Source: Owenia fusiformis
Taxonomy: Eukaryota > Annelida > Polychaeta > Sabellida > Oweniidae
Assembly: GCA_903813345.2 (NCBI GenBank)
Contig: CAIIXF020000010.1
Location: forward strand, 3,093,169 to 3,157,168
Length of the DNA: 64,000 nucleotides
Reading direction: 5' to 3'
Shown: one piece after another, positions 51,001 to 59,794 of the stretch
Layout of the letters: every line of letters begins with the position of its first letter
Position numbering within the stretch: the first letter of the stretch is position 1
The notes under the pieces: generated by a model
Databases searched by the model: none
Told to the model about the DNA's origin: nothing
What the model saw: only the letters and a program-made list of their open reading frames with translations
Translations under genes and position numbers: made by a program

Positions 51001-54000
51001 AGACATTGGTTTACCCATGTTTTTCCATGTTTCAGTTGTATATGTTAGCTGAAGGGCAGTGTATTTATACAGGGAAAGTATCAGGGCTGGTCCCATATCT
51101 GACAGACATTGGTTTACCCATGTTTTTCCATGTTTCAGTTGTATATGTTAGCTGAAGGGCAGTGTATTTATACAGGGAAAGTATCAGGGCTGGTCCCATA
51201 TCTGACAGACATTGGTTTACCCATGTTTTTCCATGTTTCAGTTGTATATGTTAGCTGAAGGGCAGTGTATTTATACAGGGAAAGTATCAGGGCTGGTCCC
51301 ATATCTGACAGACATTGGTTTACCCATGTTTTTCCATGTTTCAGTTGTATATGTTAGCTGAAGGGCAGTGTATTTATACAGGGAAAGTATCAGGGCTGGT
51401 CCCATATCTGACAGACATTGGTTTACCCATGTTTTTCCATGTTTCAGTTGTATATGTTAGCTGAAGGGCAGTGTATTTATACAGGGAAAGTATCAGGGCT
51501 GGTCCCATATCTGACAGACATTGGTTTACCCTGTCCCCCTTACCATAATCCAGCAGACTTTGGTAAGTGGAAATAAATATTGCAGATTGATTTGTCTTTT
51601 ATGACGTGGAAAAGTATTTCTCCAACAGTGATATCAAGATAATTGAACTCCACTCTAGAAAATATAGAATGAACACTTGAAAACTTAAAGATTTTTTTAA
51701 AAATTATTTATCTAATTTTTGTTTAACTATACTAAACAGCACACAAAACTTTACGGAAATGCCAATTTTTCCCCTTATGAATGATTCCAATGTGAAAGCT
51801 GATGTGGCCTTATATAACATGTGGCCATTTTCTGGTCCTCTGAACCAATTGAACACCTCACCTCAGCTGAGTTATGTTTTACTGCAGTCATGGAAATAGC
51901 ATGCGGGGAATATGGTGAAAGGAATCCACAAATGGTTGTCAAAGTACGCAGCGGAGCCTGCAAAAATTACCAAACCTTAGACAAACCTCAGAACTGTAAC
52001 AAAGACAATAGTGACCTCAATAATACAGACAACAATAAACAGCCAGATGACATTGAGGTTGTCTCACAAAATGGTGCTGCCATGGCAACAAATGAACTGA
52101 ATAATGACAGTGCCAGCATGGACAAGGCACACAAGTCATTAACTGTGAATTTGGCATTGAACAGTCAGAATGGAAGTGAAACCATTGTGATGAAACCCAT
52201 TGAGGTAAGTTAACTTGAGATTCCAAGAATCTTTCCAATGAACCATAGGCATATTAGCAGTTGGTGCATGGTTCTATTCACTTTTATTATGTCACCACCA
52301 CAAGTGGTGACATATTATTATAGTCTCCTACTTTTTTCTGGGCAGTGTTTGGCATCTGTAACAATTTCCGTTCTGTGTCTGTAACAATTTGCAATAACTT
52401 ACAAGGTGGTGACATTTTGTCAAGTTAATGCTCTGTATGTAGTTTAAAAGTGAGCAAGGTTTTAAAGATAGGAATATTGGAGCTAGATTTGGAAACTTTC
52501 CCATGGTCCAACAAGTATATATTCTACAAATATACAATCTAGGTTTATCATCAAAGGACTTTACACATATGAACTTTTTAGATCAGAATTTCTTGCATTT
52601 CAGAGCGAAAGAACAGCACTTACGGGGCAGGTGGTGGAAGCAGAGTCAGAAGAGGAGGTAACGACATCTATAAGATTCAATAAAATTCTTGATTGATGTA
52701 AAACATCAATTTCCAAATTAAATGCACATTAACTAGCCTATTATTTGCAATTTTATATTATATTTTGTTCAGATTAATTGCACCAATTAGTGTTTTTCAA
52801 TTTTTAGGGTAGCATGCTCTCAGATCTCTCTAGTAGGCTTCTGCGGCAATGTCCTTGGGGATGAAAGCACATCCCCATTACTAATATGGCTCTTATTTTG
52901 TAATAAAAGAGATACAGTTGTATTTATTATCTATTGTGAATCTGTTTCAGATTGTCCACCAGTTTGCTACAAGCTGTTTTACTCAGTTCAGGGTCCTTTT
53001 CATCAGGACATTTGTCTCCATCATCAGGGATACAGTGAGTATTTCTAGTGATCTTCCAAGCATTGGAGCAAGTGCAGCTACTTGAGAATTCGAACAATTT
53101 GTACCCAAGCTAATTTTCAACCAACCCCACTTGAAAATGAGAAAACTGAAATTTGTATGGTTTGGGCCAAAATTGTGAATTGTAAGATTTTTGCCAGAAA
53201 TGAGAAAAAATCCCGAAAGAACACTCCCAGCTCTTTTTAGCACTCTCAGTGTCGTTGAGGCTTAAGAGCCACTATGATTAAAAATATTTGAAATATGAAA
53301 AATCCTAGAAATCTTTTTACTGCCAAGGTATTCACAAATGAACCTATTGATGACCCATATTCTTTATATTTTCAGAACCTCACCCAGCTGCGCCTCATCT
53401 CACATTTATCTATTGGAGTGCTGATTGGTTTATTGTACCTTGGTATTGGTAACCAGGCTGACAAGGTCTACAACAATGCTGGGTGCTTGTTCTTCACAAT
53501 GCTATTTCTCATGTTCACTGCTCTCATGCCTACAGTTATGACATGTAAGTAGCACCTACTTAATCAAATGGGAGGGGGGGGGGCTAAACAAAGTAAAAAA
53601 ACTGGGTGTTAATTCATGGATTATCCATAAAAATTAGAAATATATTTTTGGATTATATAGTACTAATGTAATCTTCTAGTCAATAATTAATCATTTAATA
53701 GTGTATTGATGTTTTTAAATGTAAAACAAAAATGCATGAAAAACTCCAACAATTCATTTTATATACAACTCTACAAAATTATTATATGAAATTACATTTT
53801 TTATAATAAAAGTATATTTTTATATATCAATATCAGCAATATGCAAACAAAACAAACAATGTTATTAAGTCAAATTGATGGCATTTAAAAGAAGCTGCTA
53901 ATATAATCTGTGTCAAGCTACAGTATACCTAGGGATGGCTATAAAAAATTATGCTCTAGACTCATTGTTAACAGTAAAATGCCATCATGATAAACCATGA

Positions 54001-54560
54001 CATCTCATTTCTTCTCAGCCCTGAGATGCCATGATATAATGAGCTTGATTTTGCGATCCAGGAGAGCCCAAAATTGAGGATTTTTGAGATCTTTCATCCC
54101 AGCTCATATTTCATCTAATTGGGGTCATACTTGTGTACCTGTGCCTGATAACTATCACACTTATTGACAGTTATAATTCTTTCTATCTGATGTGCTCAGA
54201 TCACAGAATATGCTTCATAATATCAGAGCATGTTCAGGTGACACAGAAAGATGCTACGAGTATCAGAATGGTAAAATGCCATTTACCCATTTTAGACTGA
54301 AACTGAAAAGTATGTGTAGTGGAAGTATTATATAATTTAGCTTAAGCTTTGTCTCTCCTGTGTATCTTTAGATCTATACTCTACCCCAGCTAATATATGG
54401 TAAAAACAATGGAGAACCAAATGCTTGTAAATATATACAAAGTGTATTTCTGTTTCCAGTCCCAATGGAGATGTCTGTCTTTGCCAGAGAGCACCTGAAT
54501 TACTGGTACAGCCTAAAGGCCTACTACTTAGCTAAAACAATGGCAGACATGCCCTTCCAG
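32843..54560 (+). CDS. ABCG1/ABCG4-like half ABC transporter (exons 1-11; 3' end beyond window)
   Basis: A half-size ABC transporter of subfamily G. It would dimerise in membranes, and ABCG1/ABCG4 move cholesterol and other sterols. Exons: 32843-33095, 42176-42293, 48503-48692, 49446-49591, 50075-50198, 51448-51562, 51888-52204, 52604-52657, 52951-53034, 53376-53544 and 54460-54560. All are in phase, giving 557 codons. ATG 32843 is chosen because an in-frame TGA lies upstream at 32786 with no ATG between. Walker [10 protein letters not shown] (107-115), Q-loop [14 protein letters not shown], signature [10 protein letters not shown] (208-217), Walker [17 protein letters not shown]-loop TIHQPS (His265), then first membrane helices [20 protein letters not shown] and [17 protein letters not shown]. 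The ATPase domain precedes the membrane domain, as in all ABCG proteins. The last four membrane helices are not in the window. Sequence is closer to ABCG1/ABCG4 than to ABCG2, ABCG5 or ABCG8. Confidence 0.93.
35485..35806. mobile_element. Diverged inverted-repeat element
   Basis: Left arm with GAATGAAATGAAACATC, CTGAACCTCATTG and AAATTTTGGTTGATTTT pairs with right arm AAAATCAACCAAAATTT, CAATGAGGTTCAG and ATTTCATTTCATTC. Arms of about 120-150 bp with mismatches suggest an old MITE. Confidence 0.6.
36154..36719. mobile_element. 243-bp MITE in a 323-bp tandem duplication
   Basis: The second copy (36477-36719) starts CAGGGGCAGATCTGGG, ends CCCAGATCCGCCAGTG (16-bp TIR with three mismatches) and is flanked by ATTCA on both sides. 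The first copy starts at 36154 after the same ATTCA. Element plus about 65 bp of left flank are repeated with a 323-bp period, so the duplication happened after insertion. Confidence 0.8.
38785..39026. repeat. Minisatellite, about 21-bp unit
   Basis: Units such as AAAACCCCATCACAAAAATTG repeat about ten times, with TATTATTATTTTGCTTTGT interruptions that recur as a higher-order block. Confidence 0.85.
41029..41860. repeat. Minisatellite, 57-bp unit, about 13 copies
   Basis: The unit contains AGGTATTCAGCTTATAGAGA, TTCAGCTTAAAATGGGGTC and TTCTATATATAG. Because 57 is a multiple of 3, it is open for about 180-230 codons on both strands, which mimics a repeat protein. Symmetric openness on both strands, decay at both ends and lack of splice context argue against coding. 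It lies in the 3' part of ABCG intron 1. Confidence 0.9.
42176..42293 (+). CDS. ABCG exon 2: Walker A
   Basis: It encodes residues 85-124, including [20 protein letters not shown] and LAGYR. Acceptor TTTTGCAG, donor ACAG|GTATGT. It aligns closely with the same segment of ABCG1. Confidence 0.95.
42671..44956 (+). mobile_element. 2.3-kb non-autonomous element with 14-unit tandem core
   Basis: The left end TGTCACCACC (42671-42680) folds back on GTGGTGACA a few bases later. The right end carries GGTGGTGACA (44925-44934) followed by TTTTGTCATGTTAATGCCTT. Between them, about 14 copies of a 125-170-bp unit (TTCAACTTGCTTCAAATTGA, TTTCAAAATCATCTACATG, TCAAGGTCAAAAAAGGTC) make the core. Left flank, tandem core, right flank is the plan of pearl/HINE-type Helitron-related elements of bivalves, though TIR-based origins are possible. 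It lies in ABCG intron 2. Confidence 0.75.
48399..48460 (+). mobile_element. Partial copy, TGTCACCACC/GGTGGTGACA family (right end)
   Basis: It ends GGTAGTGACATTTTGCATGT followed by TAATGCCTTGT, matching the right end of the element at 42671-44956. It stops 42 bp before ABCG exon 3, so it forms part of that exon's upstream splicing region. Confidence 0.6.
48503..48692 (+). CDS. ABCG exon 3: Q-loop
   Basis: It encodes residues 124-187, with [20 protein letters not shown] then TVDESMM, matching the [20 protein letters not shown] of ABCG1. Acceptor TATTTCAG, donor TTG|GTAATT. Confidence 0.93.
48962..49378. mobile_element. 417-bp MITE with about 50-bp TIRs in ABCG intron 3
   Basis: The left end AGGGGAGGCATCAAAAGTTC (then GATGTCGGAT...AAATCTAGTT) is mirrored by AACTAGATTTATTTAGTTTC...ACTTTTGATGCCTCCCCT at the right, with a few mismatches. 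It contains a poly-G tract near 49299-49317. The target duplication is unclear, possibly TA. Confidence 0.75.
49446..49591 (+). CDS. ABCG exon 4: ABC signature and Walker B
   Basis: It encodes residues 188 to part of 236: [20 protein letters not shown] then VMFFDEPT. Acceptor ATTTCAG, donor CCAG|GTATAT, phase 2. Confidence 0.95.
50075..50198 (+). CDS. ABCG exon 5: D-loop and H-loop (with duplicated donor)
   Basis: It encodes residues 236-277: [30 protein letters not shown] then DN. Acceptor ATTTCAG. The donor AAT|GTGAGT at 50199 is duplicated with its context 39 bp downstream at 50238; use of the second adds [13 protein letters not shown] in frame. Confidence 0.93.
50184..50253 (+). repeat. 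39-bp-period tandem duplication of the exon 5 donor
   Basis: GAGATATTTGACAATGTGAG followed by TATATGGTGT occurs at 50184 and again at 50223. Both copies keep a consensus GTGAGT donor. Confidence 0.9.
50624..51531 (+). repeat. Nine tandem 103-bp copies of an acceptor plus the 5' part of ABCG exon 6
   Basis: Copies start at 50624, 50727, 50830, 50933, 51036, 51139, 51242, 51345 and 51448. Each has 84 bp of exon (TTGTATATGTTAGCTGAAGG onward to TTTACCC) and, except the last, 19 bp of intron-like sequence ATGTTTTTCCATGTTTCAG. By eye all copies are identical. Only the ninth continues into the rest of the exon. Confidence 0.97.
51448..51562 (+). CDS. ABCG exon 6: end of ATPase domain
   Basis: It encodes residues 278-316: [38 protein letters not shown]. 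This matches the LYVLSQGQCVYRGKV...CPTYHNPADF region of ABCG1. The last of nine identical acceptors must be used. Donor TTTG|GTAAGT. Confidence 0.92.
51888..52204 (+). CDS. ABCG exon 7: linker between ATPase and membrane domains
   Basis: It encodes residues 316-421. [17 protein letters not shown] matches the VMEVASGEYGDQN start of the ABCG1 linker. The rest is a hydrophilic Asn/Asp/Ser-rich stretch longer than in ABCG1. Acceptor TACTGCAG, donor GAG|GTAAGT. Confidence 0.9.
52290..52436 (+). mobile_element. Short complete copy, TGTCACCACC/GGTGGTGACA family
   Basis: It starts TGTCACCACCACAAGTGGTG and ends GGTGGTGACATTTTGTCAAG then TTAATGCTCTGT. It lacks the tandem core of the 42.7-kb copy, keeping only the ends and the ATCTGTAACAATTTC segment. 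It lies in ABCG intron 7. Confidence 0.7.
52604..52657 (+). CDS. ABCG exon 8: short acidic linker exon
   Basis: This 54-bp exon encodes [18 protein letters not shown]. It is phase 0 at both ends, so skipping would keep the frame. Acceptor CATTTCAG, donor GAG|GTAACG. Confidence 0.75.
52951..53034 (+). CDS. ABCG exon 9: entry to membrane domain
   Basis: It encodes residues 440-467, [20 protein letters not shown] then SIIRDT. It matches the [22 protein letters not shown] coupling region of ABCG1. Acceptor GTTTCAG, donor ACA|GTGAGT. Confidence 0.92.
53376..53544 (+). CDS. ABCG exon 10: transmembrane helices 1 and 2
   Basis: It encodes residues 468-524: [18 protein letters not shown] and [19 protein letters not shown], nearly identical to ABCG1. 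Acceptor ATTTTCAG, donor ACAT|GTAAGT. Confidence 0.95.
54460..54560 (+). CDS. ABCG exon 11: loop before helix 3 (last exon seen)
   Basis: It encodes residues 524-557: [20 protein letters not shown] then [14 protein letters not shown], matching [21 protein letters not shown] of ABCG1. Acceptor TTTCCAG, donor CAG|GTAAGG. About 190 residues of the usual C-terminus are still to come. Confidence 0.94.
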
Positions 54561-56416
54561 GTAAGGCCTTATTACTGTACATACATTAATTATATATTGT
54601 CCTATAGTCCTATATATATATATAGAGTCCTATAGTGTCCAGCGACCATGCCTATAGTCTACATTTAGGTAGAAAAAAACACCAACAATTGTTGGTAAAA
54701 ACGCCAACAATTACCTATCCTGAGAAGGGACGGGGACAGAAGGAATAATGATTCTACATACTATAGTATACTAAAACTGTCAGACATAATTTAGATATAG
54801 GGCAATTAAGAAGATCTGTTAGGTTTCAGGTTATAGCTCTGTAGCAAGTAATAATCTAGGAATCCCTGAATTTAACTAGACACCCATGTGGAGATCCAGG
54901 TCTCTGATTGGATACCCCACACCGAGTCTCTAATGAAATCTCAATAACAACATGAACTCTTTAGTAACTTCCCTGGATCCTGCATGTGTGTCATCAAAAG
55001 TACTGAGGTATTGCAACGGTTGTTTACCCCATTCTCCAAATGCAGGAGATGAGTCATCATCCACTCTGTGCCTTTCTTCTATTCTATTAGGAATGGAGTC
55101 CTGTCTTTGGAGGATGTAATTACCCATAATGCTCCACCGTGACCTTGACAATTGCATGTACTTTTATTCTGTTGATGTAAATATGTGTGTCAGTTGATTG
55201 CTCACTTGGCTCAAAGGACACATAGTGGAATATCATCTCAATGAAAATGCCATCATTCACTTTTCAATAGGCCAAGAATGAAATATTTGTTTAAGTTTAT
55301 CCGATGAGGGAGGCGTAGTACTTTGCAATATTCCATTTCTTATATGAATATTTTCAATCCAAAGTAATTATCTCAAAAATGGGGAAGAAATGAAGAATAG
55401 GAAGGATGTTCATCAAGGCTATTATTATATTGAATACTGTCATATTACCTCCCCCCATTTCTATTTCTCAAAAGTAGTCTTTTTGGATTGAAAGAAACAT
55501 ATGAAGATACCCTTAACGACACAATATCTTTCTTCATATAGTGATGCAATAGGCATTTTTTATTTGATTGTATGGTTCCAATTCATATTTTTTACAATAT
55601 CTTTTGATAGGTGCAGTATACTTTACATAACATGTGGTTTAATATGATTAAAACCAAGTTACATATGGTTGCTCTGTACAATAATAAACAATTCGTTATA
55701 TTAATATTATTACCAACACAATATCTTTAATATCTTTCTTTATATATTGATGCAATTTGCTATTTTGAATACATAGGACTCTTTTGATAGCTTCAGTATA
55801 CTTCTTACATAACATATGGAATAATATAATTAGTAACCCTACATATGGCTATCTCTCAATAATTAAATATATGACAATAAAGTAGCATCTTTTGCACCTC
55901 AGATTAGTGTTCCACTTGGGATATGTTCCACATGCAGAGATTCATTTACATTAAGTTAATGAATTGCTGGAATTTTAAGTGTTCCACTTATGGAGGTGTT
56001 TCATTTACAGAGGTTAAGTTCGCTTATAAAATGGAAAACTGGAATTTTAAGTGTTCCACTTATGGAGGTGTTTCATTTACAGAGGTTAAGTTACATTTAT
56101 AAAATGGAAAACTGGAATTTTAAGTGTTCCACTTATGGAGGTGTTTCATTTACAGAGGTTAAGTTCGCTTATAAAATGGAAAACTGGAATTTTAAGTGTT
56201 CCACTTATGGAGGTGTTTCATTTACAGAGGTTAAGTTACATTTATAAAATGGAAAACTGGAATTTTAAGTCTTCCAATGATTAAGGTGTTCGACTTACAG
56301 AGGTTCACTTATGTTAGAACAATGGTTATCTTGACTGTGGAGAATGCTTTATCTGGAGTTTTTCACCTGACAGGTCCGGTATATTGAACTACAATTTACA
56401 ATAGCTGTTCCATTTC
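54561..56416. other. Stretch after ABCG exon 11, up to the MFS gene
   Basis: It is probably ABCG intron 11. It is AT-rich with short TATATA runs and the 72-bp array at 55973-56275. I looked for ABCG helices 3-6 and the extracellular loop and found none. Confidence 0.5.
55973..56275. repeat. Minisatellite, about 72-bp unit, four copies
   Basis: The unit has AAGTGTTCCACTTATGGAGG, TGTTTCATTTACAGAGGTTA and TTATAAAATGGAAAACTGG. Copies alternate between TTCGCTTATAAAA and TACATTTATAAAA, a two-unit pattern. It lies just downstream of the MFS gene's 3' end. Confidence 0.85.
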
Positions 56417-57880
56417 TTAATGTACTGGTTTGTAAGAGTCTTGTGACTCTTCATATTGCAATCGTTTATCCCTTTCAATTTTCATAAGACATAAATTCAA
56501 AAAAATTGCACAAGTACATAACATAGATGTCAGTACAAAAAACCACCGAGTACATGATTCTCCATAACAAGTTTGTGATCCAGATGGACTATAGGTTTCA
56601 TAATTCAAACCAAAAAGCTTTTGAAATAAAACAATTCCTATTGCGTGGCCAACCATCATAAGACCAACGTTCTGTGCATAATATTTCATACCAAATAGAT
56701 CAACAGCTATAATAGTTACTTGTATATAAAGGAAGGCAAAGGCTATGGCTGCCATTGCAGAGGCACACATCAAACCAGCAAAGGATTGGTTAAAAAATAC
56801 CAAAATTATTTGACTAATACACATGAGTATTACAGGGAATAAAAGAGTTGATGATTTGGGAATGTCTGGCCATTTTTGTGAAATGTAATCTTGTGCCACT
56901 CCACCAAGTAATCGCCCGATTGATGCAAAGATTGGTATTGAAAATGTGAAGGCGAATGATTTTATGTTAACTTGTGCAGATTTTGAAATACCTGTGATAT
57001 TATTTGTAATAGTCCCACCGGTGCCCCCAATTATTACGCAGATAAGAAATATGTTATAAAACTGAGGTGTTTTAATGATTTGCCACCACTTCATTTCTTC
57101 ATCTAGCGGTAGATTTGTTATCTGCTTTCCAGTAATGGGAGTTTTTTCATTTATTTCATCGCTTACATTGTTAGGTATAACATTTTCTGTATTTCTTTCT
57201 GCCACTTCATTTTGATTTGTATGAGGTAATTCTGACAGTTCACTATCAGATTCAGCTGTTACTTCAGGAAGCATTTTTAGCATTGCAACACCAAATGTAT
57301 TTATAGAAGCTGATAATATGGCTAGCATAAGCAAGAACTCTCCAAGCTTTTGGTTCTCTGCATCTTCAATATGTCCTTGTACAAACACACCTTCATAGAG
57401 GGCACTAGATATCGCAGGGCTTATTCCAAATACAGCTTGGAGGAGGCCAGCTACTTTGCCAATGTGTTTCCTGTCATAGTTCTTGCAATTCACTACGTAT
57501 GATGCTATACATATAAATATAGTTCCAACAGATGCCATAAAGTAAAAAACACATAAAAGCCAACTGTTTGAAGTGAAGAACATTCTAAAGTTTGTTGCTG
57601 TTGACATGAGTCCAAATCCTAAGCCTGAGAGGACAAGTGAGATAATACATGTTACTCTAGGCCCGAAATAGTCGAAGACAATTCCTGCTGGAAAGAAGAA
57701 ACAAAGTCCCAAATCTCCACTAGATGCAATATATTCCAGTTCAGTTTGAGTATAGTTGAATGTCTGTTTCAGGGCAATTGCATATGCATTGAATCCAAAC
57801 ACTATTCCTGACATGAAATGTGCAAGTAGTCCAATACTCAGAGACACATATTTCTGATGTTCTCGTTTTTTTAAATCCAT
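56417..57880 (-). CDS. Intronless major facilitator transporter, Nodulin-like type
   Basis: A 487-residue membrane transporter in one open frame. The N-terminal half has six predicted helices starting VSLSIGLLAHFMSGIVFGFN. The loop after helix 2 reads DYFGPRV, the family's D-x-x-G-x-R/K signature, and SSGDLGLCFFFPAGIVFDYF is typical of Nodulin-like MFS proteins. A hydrophilic loop (about 205-265) separates a second six-helix half that opens with GGTGGTITNNITGISKS, resembling the GTGxTVINNxGQIxxS motif of that family. Substrate cannot be told; relatives include yeast MCH1-like and plant nodulin-like carriers. It lies antisense to and probably inside the ABCG gene. Lack of introns, when neighbours have many, suggests retroposition or transfer (inference). 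Other MFS subfamilies such as monocarboxylate-type are the main alternative. Confidence 0.85.
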   Translation of the reverse strand: MDLKKREHQKYVSLSIGLLAHFMSGIVFGFNAYAIALKQTFNYTQTELEYIASSGDLGLCFFFPAGIVFDYFGPRVTCIISLVLSGLGFGLMSTATNFRMFFTSNSWLLCVFYFMASVGTIFICIASYVVNCKNYDRKHIGKVAGLLQAVFGISPAISSALYEGVFVQGHIEDAENQKLGEFLLMLAILSASINTFGVAMLKMLPEVTAESDSELSELPHTNQNEVAERNTENVIPNNVSDEINEKTPITGKQITNLPLDEEMKWWQIIKTPQFYNIFLICVIIGGTGGTITNNITGISKSAQVNIKSFAFTFSIPIFASIGRLLGGVAQDYISQKWPDIPKSSTLLFPVILMCISQIILVFFNQSFAGLMCASAMAAIAFAFLYIQVTIIAVDLFGMKYYAQNVGLMMVGHAIGIVLFQKLFGLNYETYSPSGSQTCYGESCTRWFFVLTSMLCTCAIFLNLCLMKIERDKRLQYEESQDSYKPVH

Positions 57881-59405
57881 GATTGAGAATCATTGATATT
57901 TTATCTCTTCATAGAAAACTATAGTGAATGTTGTAATCCTTATATCTGAGCTAATGAGAGATTTAAAATCTGTCCCTGTGTGAAGTATAATTGACACTTT
58001 GTCCTTAGGTTCAATAATACCACTTGTAAGGTGAAATTATCCTTTAAAGTTATGATTAGATTTCAATTTTGAATACATGTATTGCAAAAAATATGCATAC
58101 TACTTTTTTCAAGGCCTTCCTTTATAAAAAATTCAACCTTGAAAGTCCGAATTTAAACCGTTTCCATCAATCATTGAATAATGATTGTTTCAACTACCAA
58201 GATCAAAGGAAAAACCATTGTACGATGATAAGCAATCATTGTGCAACCATTGTGTTCAACCAAGCGAAGTCAACTCTTTTTCAACGAGTGCGCAACCGTT
58301 TCTATACAATCATTGTAATCTGCAACCATCGTAAACTGCAACCATTTCACATTGAAATGTAAATGGTTGCAATATGTTTTGTTCAATGATTACATAGTTC
58401 AACCCCTGCAACCATCCTGAATAAGTATCGTTCCAAAAAATTATCATTTTACCTGAATTAAAATTATCTTTAAGTAAGGATTTGAATCTACCTCTATTCA
58501 ACAACAGTATATTAGGATATTTTTTTTGCAAGCATACATGCATGTTTATTATAGTAAATAACTTAATTCATGTTAATATGTTTCTTTCTCCAGTACGAAT
58601 TTAGGAATGCGATACCAGACTAGTTTTCCACTAAATGGCATATGATAATTTATGTTCTCTGTCATTTACATTATTTACACAAATTAAAAGCACCATATTT
58701 AGTGTTTATTTCCATTTTCTGATATTGCCAAAATGATGTATCTAAAGAATTTAGCAAAAATCCAATTTGGTTAAGAAATTGACCAAGGAAAATCGTAAGA
58801 TTTCCTTTAAACTTAGCAAAATCACAAGATGAGACACAATGGTTTTTGTTCATGATCAGACTGATGATCAAAAGAAGCAGGATAAATGATGTACAAAATA
58901 ATACAAACATATGTACATGTAATCACAAGTTGATTGCTTTATTTAGTGAAAATGTTTTATAGTAATAATGCATTCAGGCAGCAGAGACTTACTTTTCACA
59001 GTTTCAACTGGAAAACATCTGAATTAATAATTTCACTAAAATTTTGTCAAGGTAGATGAATTATTGCTACACCCATGATATACAAATAGATTGGTATGGG
59101 ATCATATTGATATCAAAGGGTTTAACTAAGGACCCCCACAAAAGTTTATATACAATGAACAGGCCAGTAGCCAGCCCCCCCCCTCCAGCAAAATGGGTCT
59201 TCAAATGTATTCATATATGTGTACTTAACACCTAATATCAAATGTATGGCTCACTAAAATTTAAAAAATACAAACAAGAGAACAATTTTGATTCACATTA
59301 TTCATAACAGATTTAATTACCATGTTCTTTCTTGGCAAATATTTTTTATAACAATGCTCAACACAACAATACCTACTACATATTGATATTCTCATGGGTT
59401 TAGGC

Positions 59406-59510
59406 AAATCAGAATGCTTGAACAGCCAATTAAAACGGTTGAACGGCTAATTAAAACGGTTGAACAGCTAATTAAAACAGTTGAACAGCTAATTAAAATG
59501 CTTGACCAGA
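59406..59510. repeat. Short tandem repeat, about 24-bp unit, four copies
   Basis: GGTTGAACAGCTAATTAAAA-type units repeat four times with small changes, inside the element above. Confidence 0.8.
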
Positions 59511-59757
59511 AATAGGGTTCATAGTCCTAGTTTCTGTTATATTTTCATTTTGTGTTATAATATATATATATTTTTTTTATTCTCTATTTCATGCAGAGGG
59601 GGGGGGGCGTAAAAATTTAAAAAGTGTTTTCAGATTTTTGAAGGTGTATTTCTTTATTCAGTTACTTTAATAAGTGCCGAGAAATCTCAAATAGCAAGTA
59701 TATGAAACTGCAATTACTATTTTCAGAATTTTTTATTTCATTTTTTTAGTTTGTTTT

Positions 59758-59794
59758 ACCATGGGCATTCAATAGATTGAAAGTTCATGGCTTT
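59758..59794. repeat. Solo hairpin of the CCATGGGCTTTCAA family
   Basis: ACCATGGGCATTCAATAGAT followed by TGAAAGTTCATGG is a single diverged copy of the terminal hairpin found at 14928, 15316 and the ends of 17198-17732. Confidence 0.5.

Noticed and set aside
50624-51447. Reading the eight extra exon 6 copies as mutually exclusive or cassette exons
   Set aside because: None has a donor before the next copy, and 103 bp is not a multiple of three, so they cannot be separately spliced coding exons.
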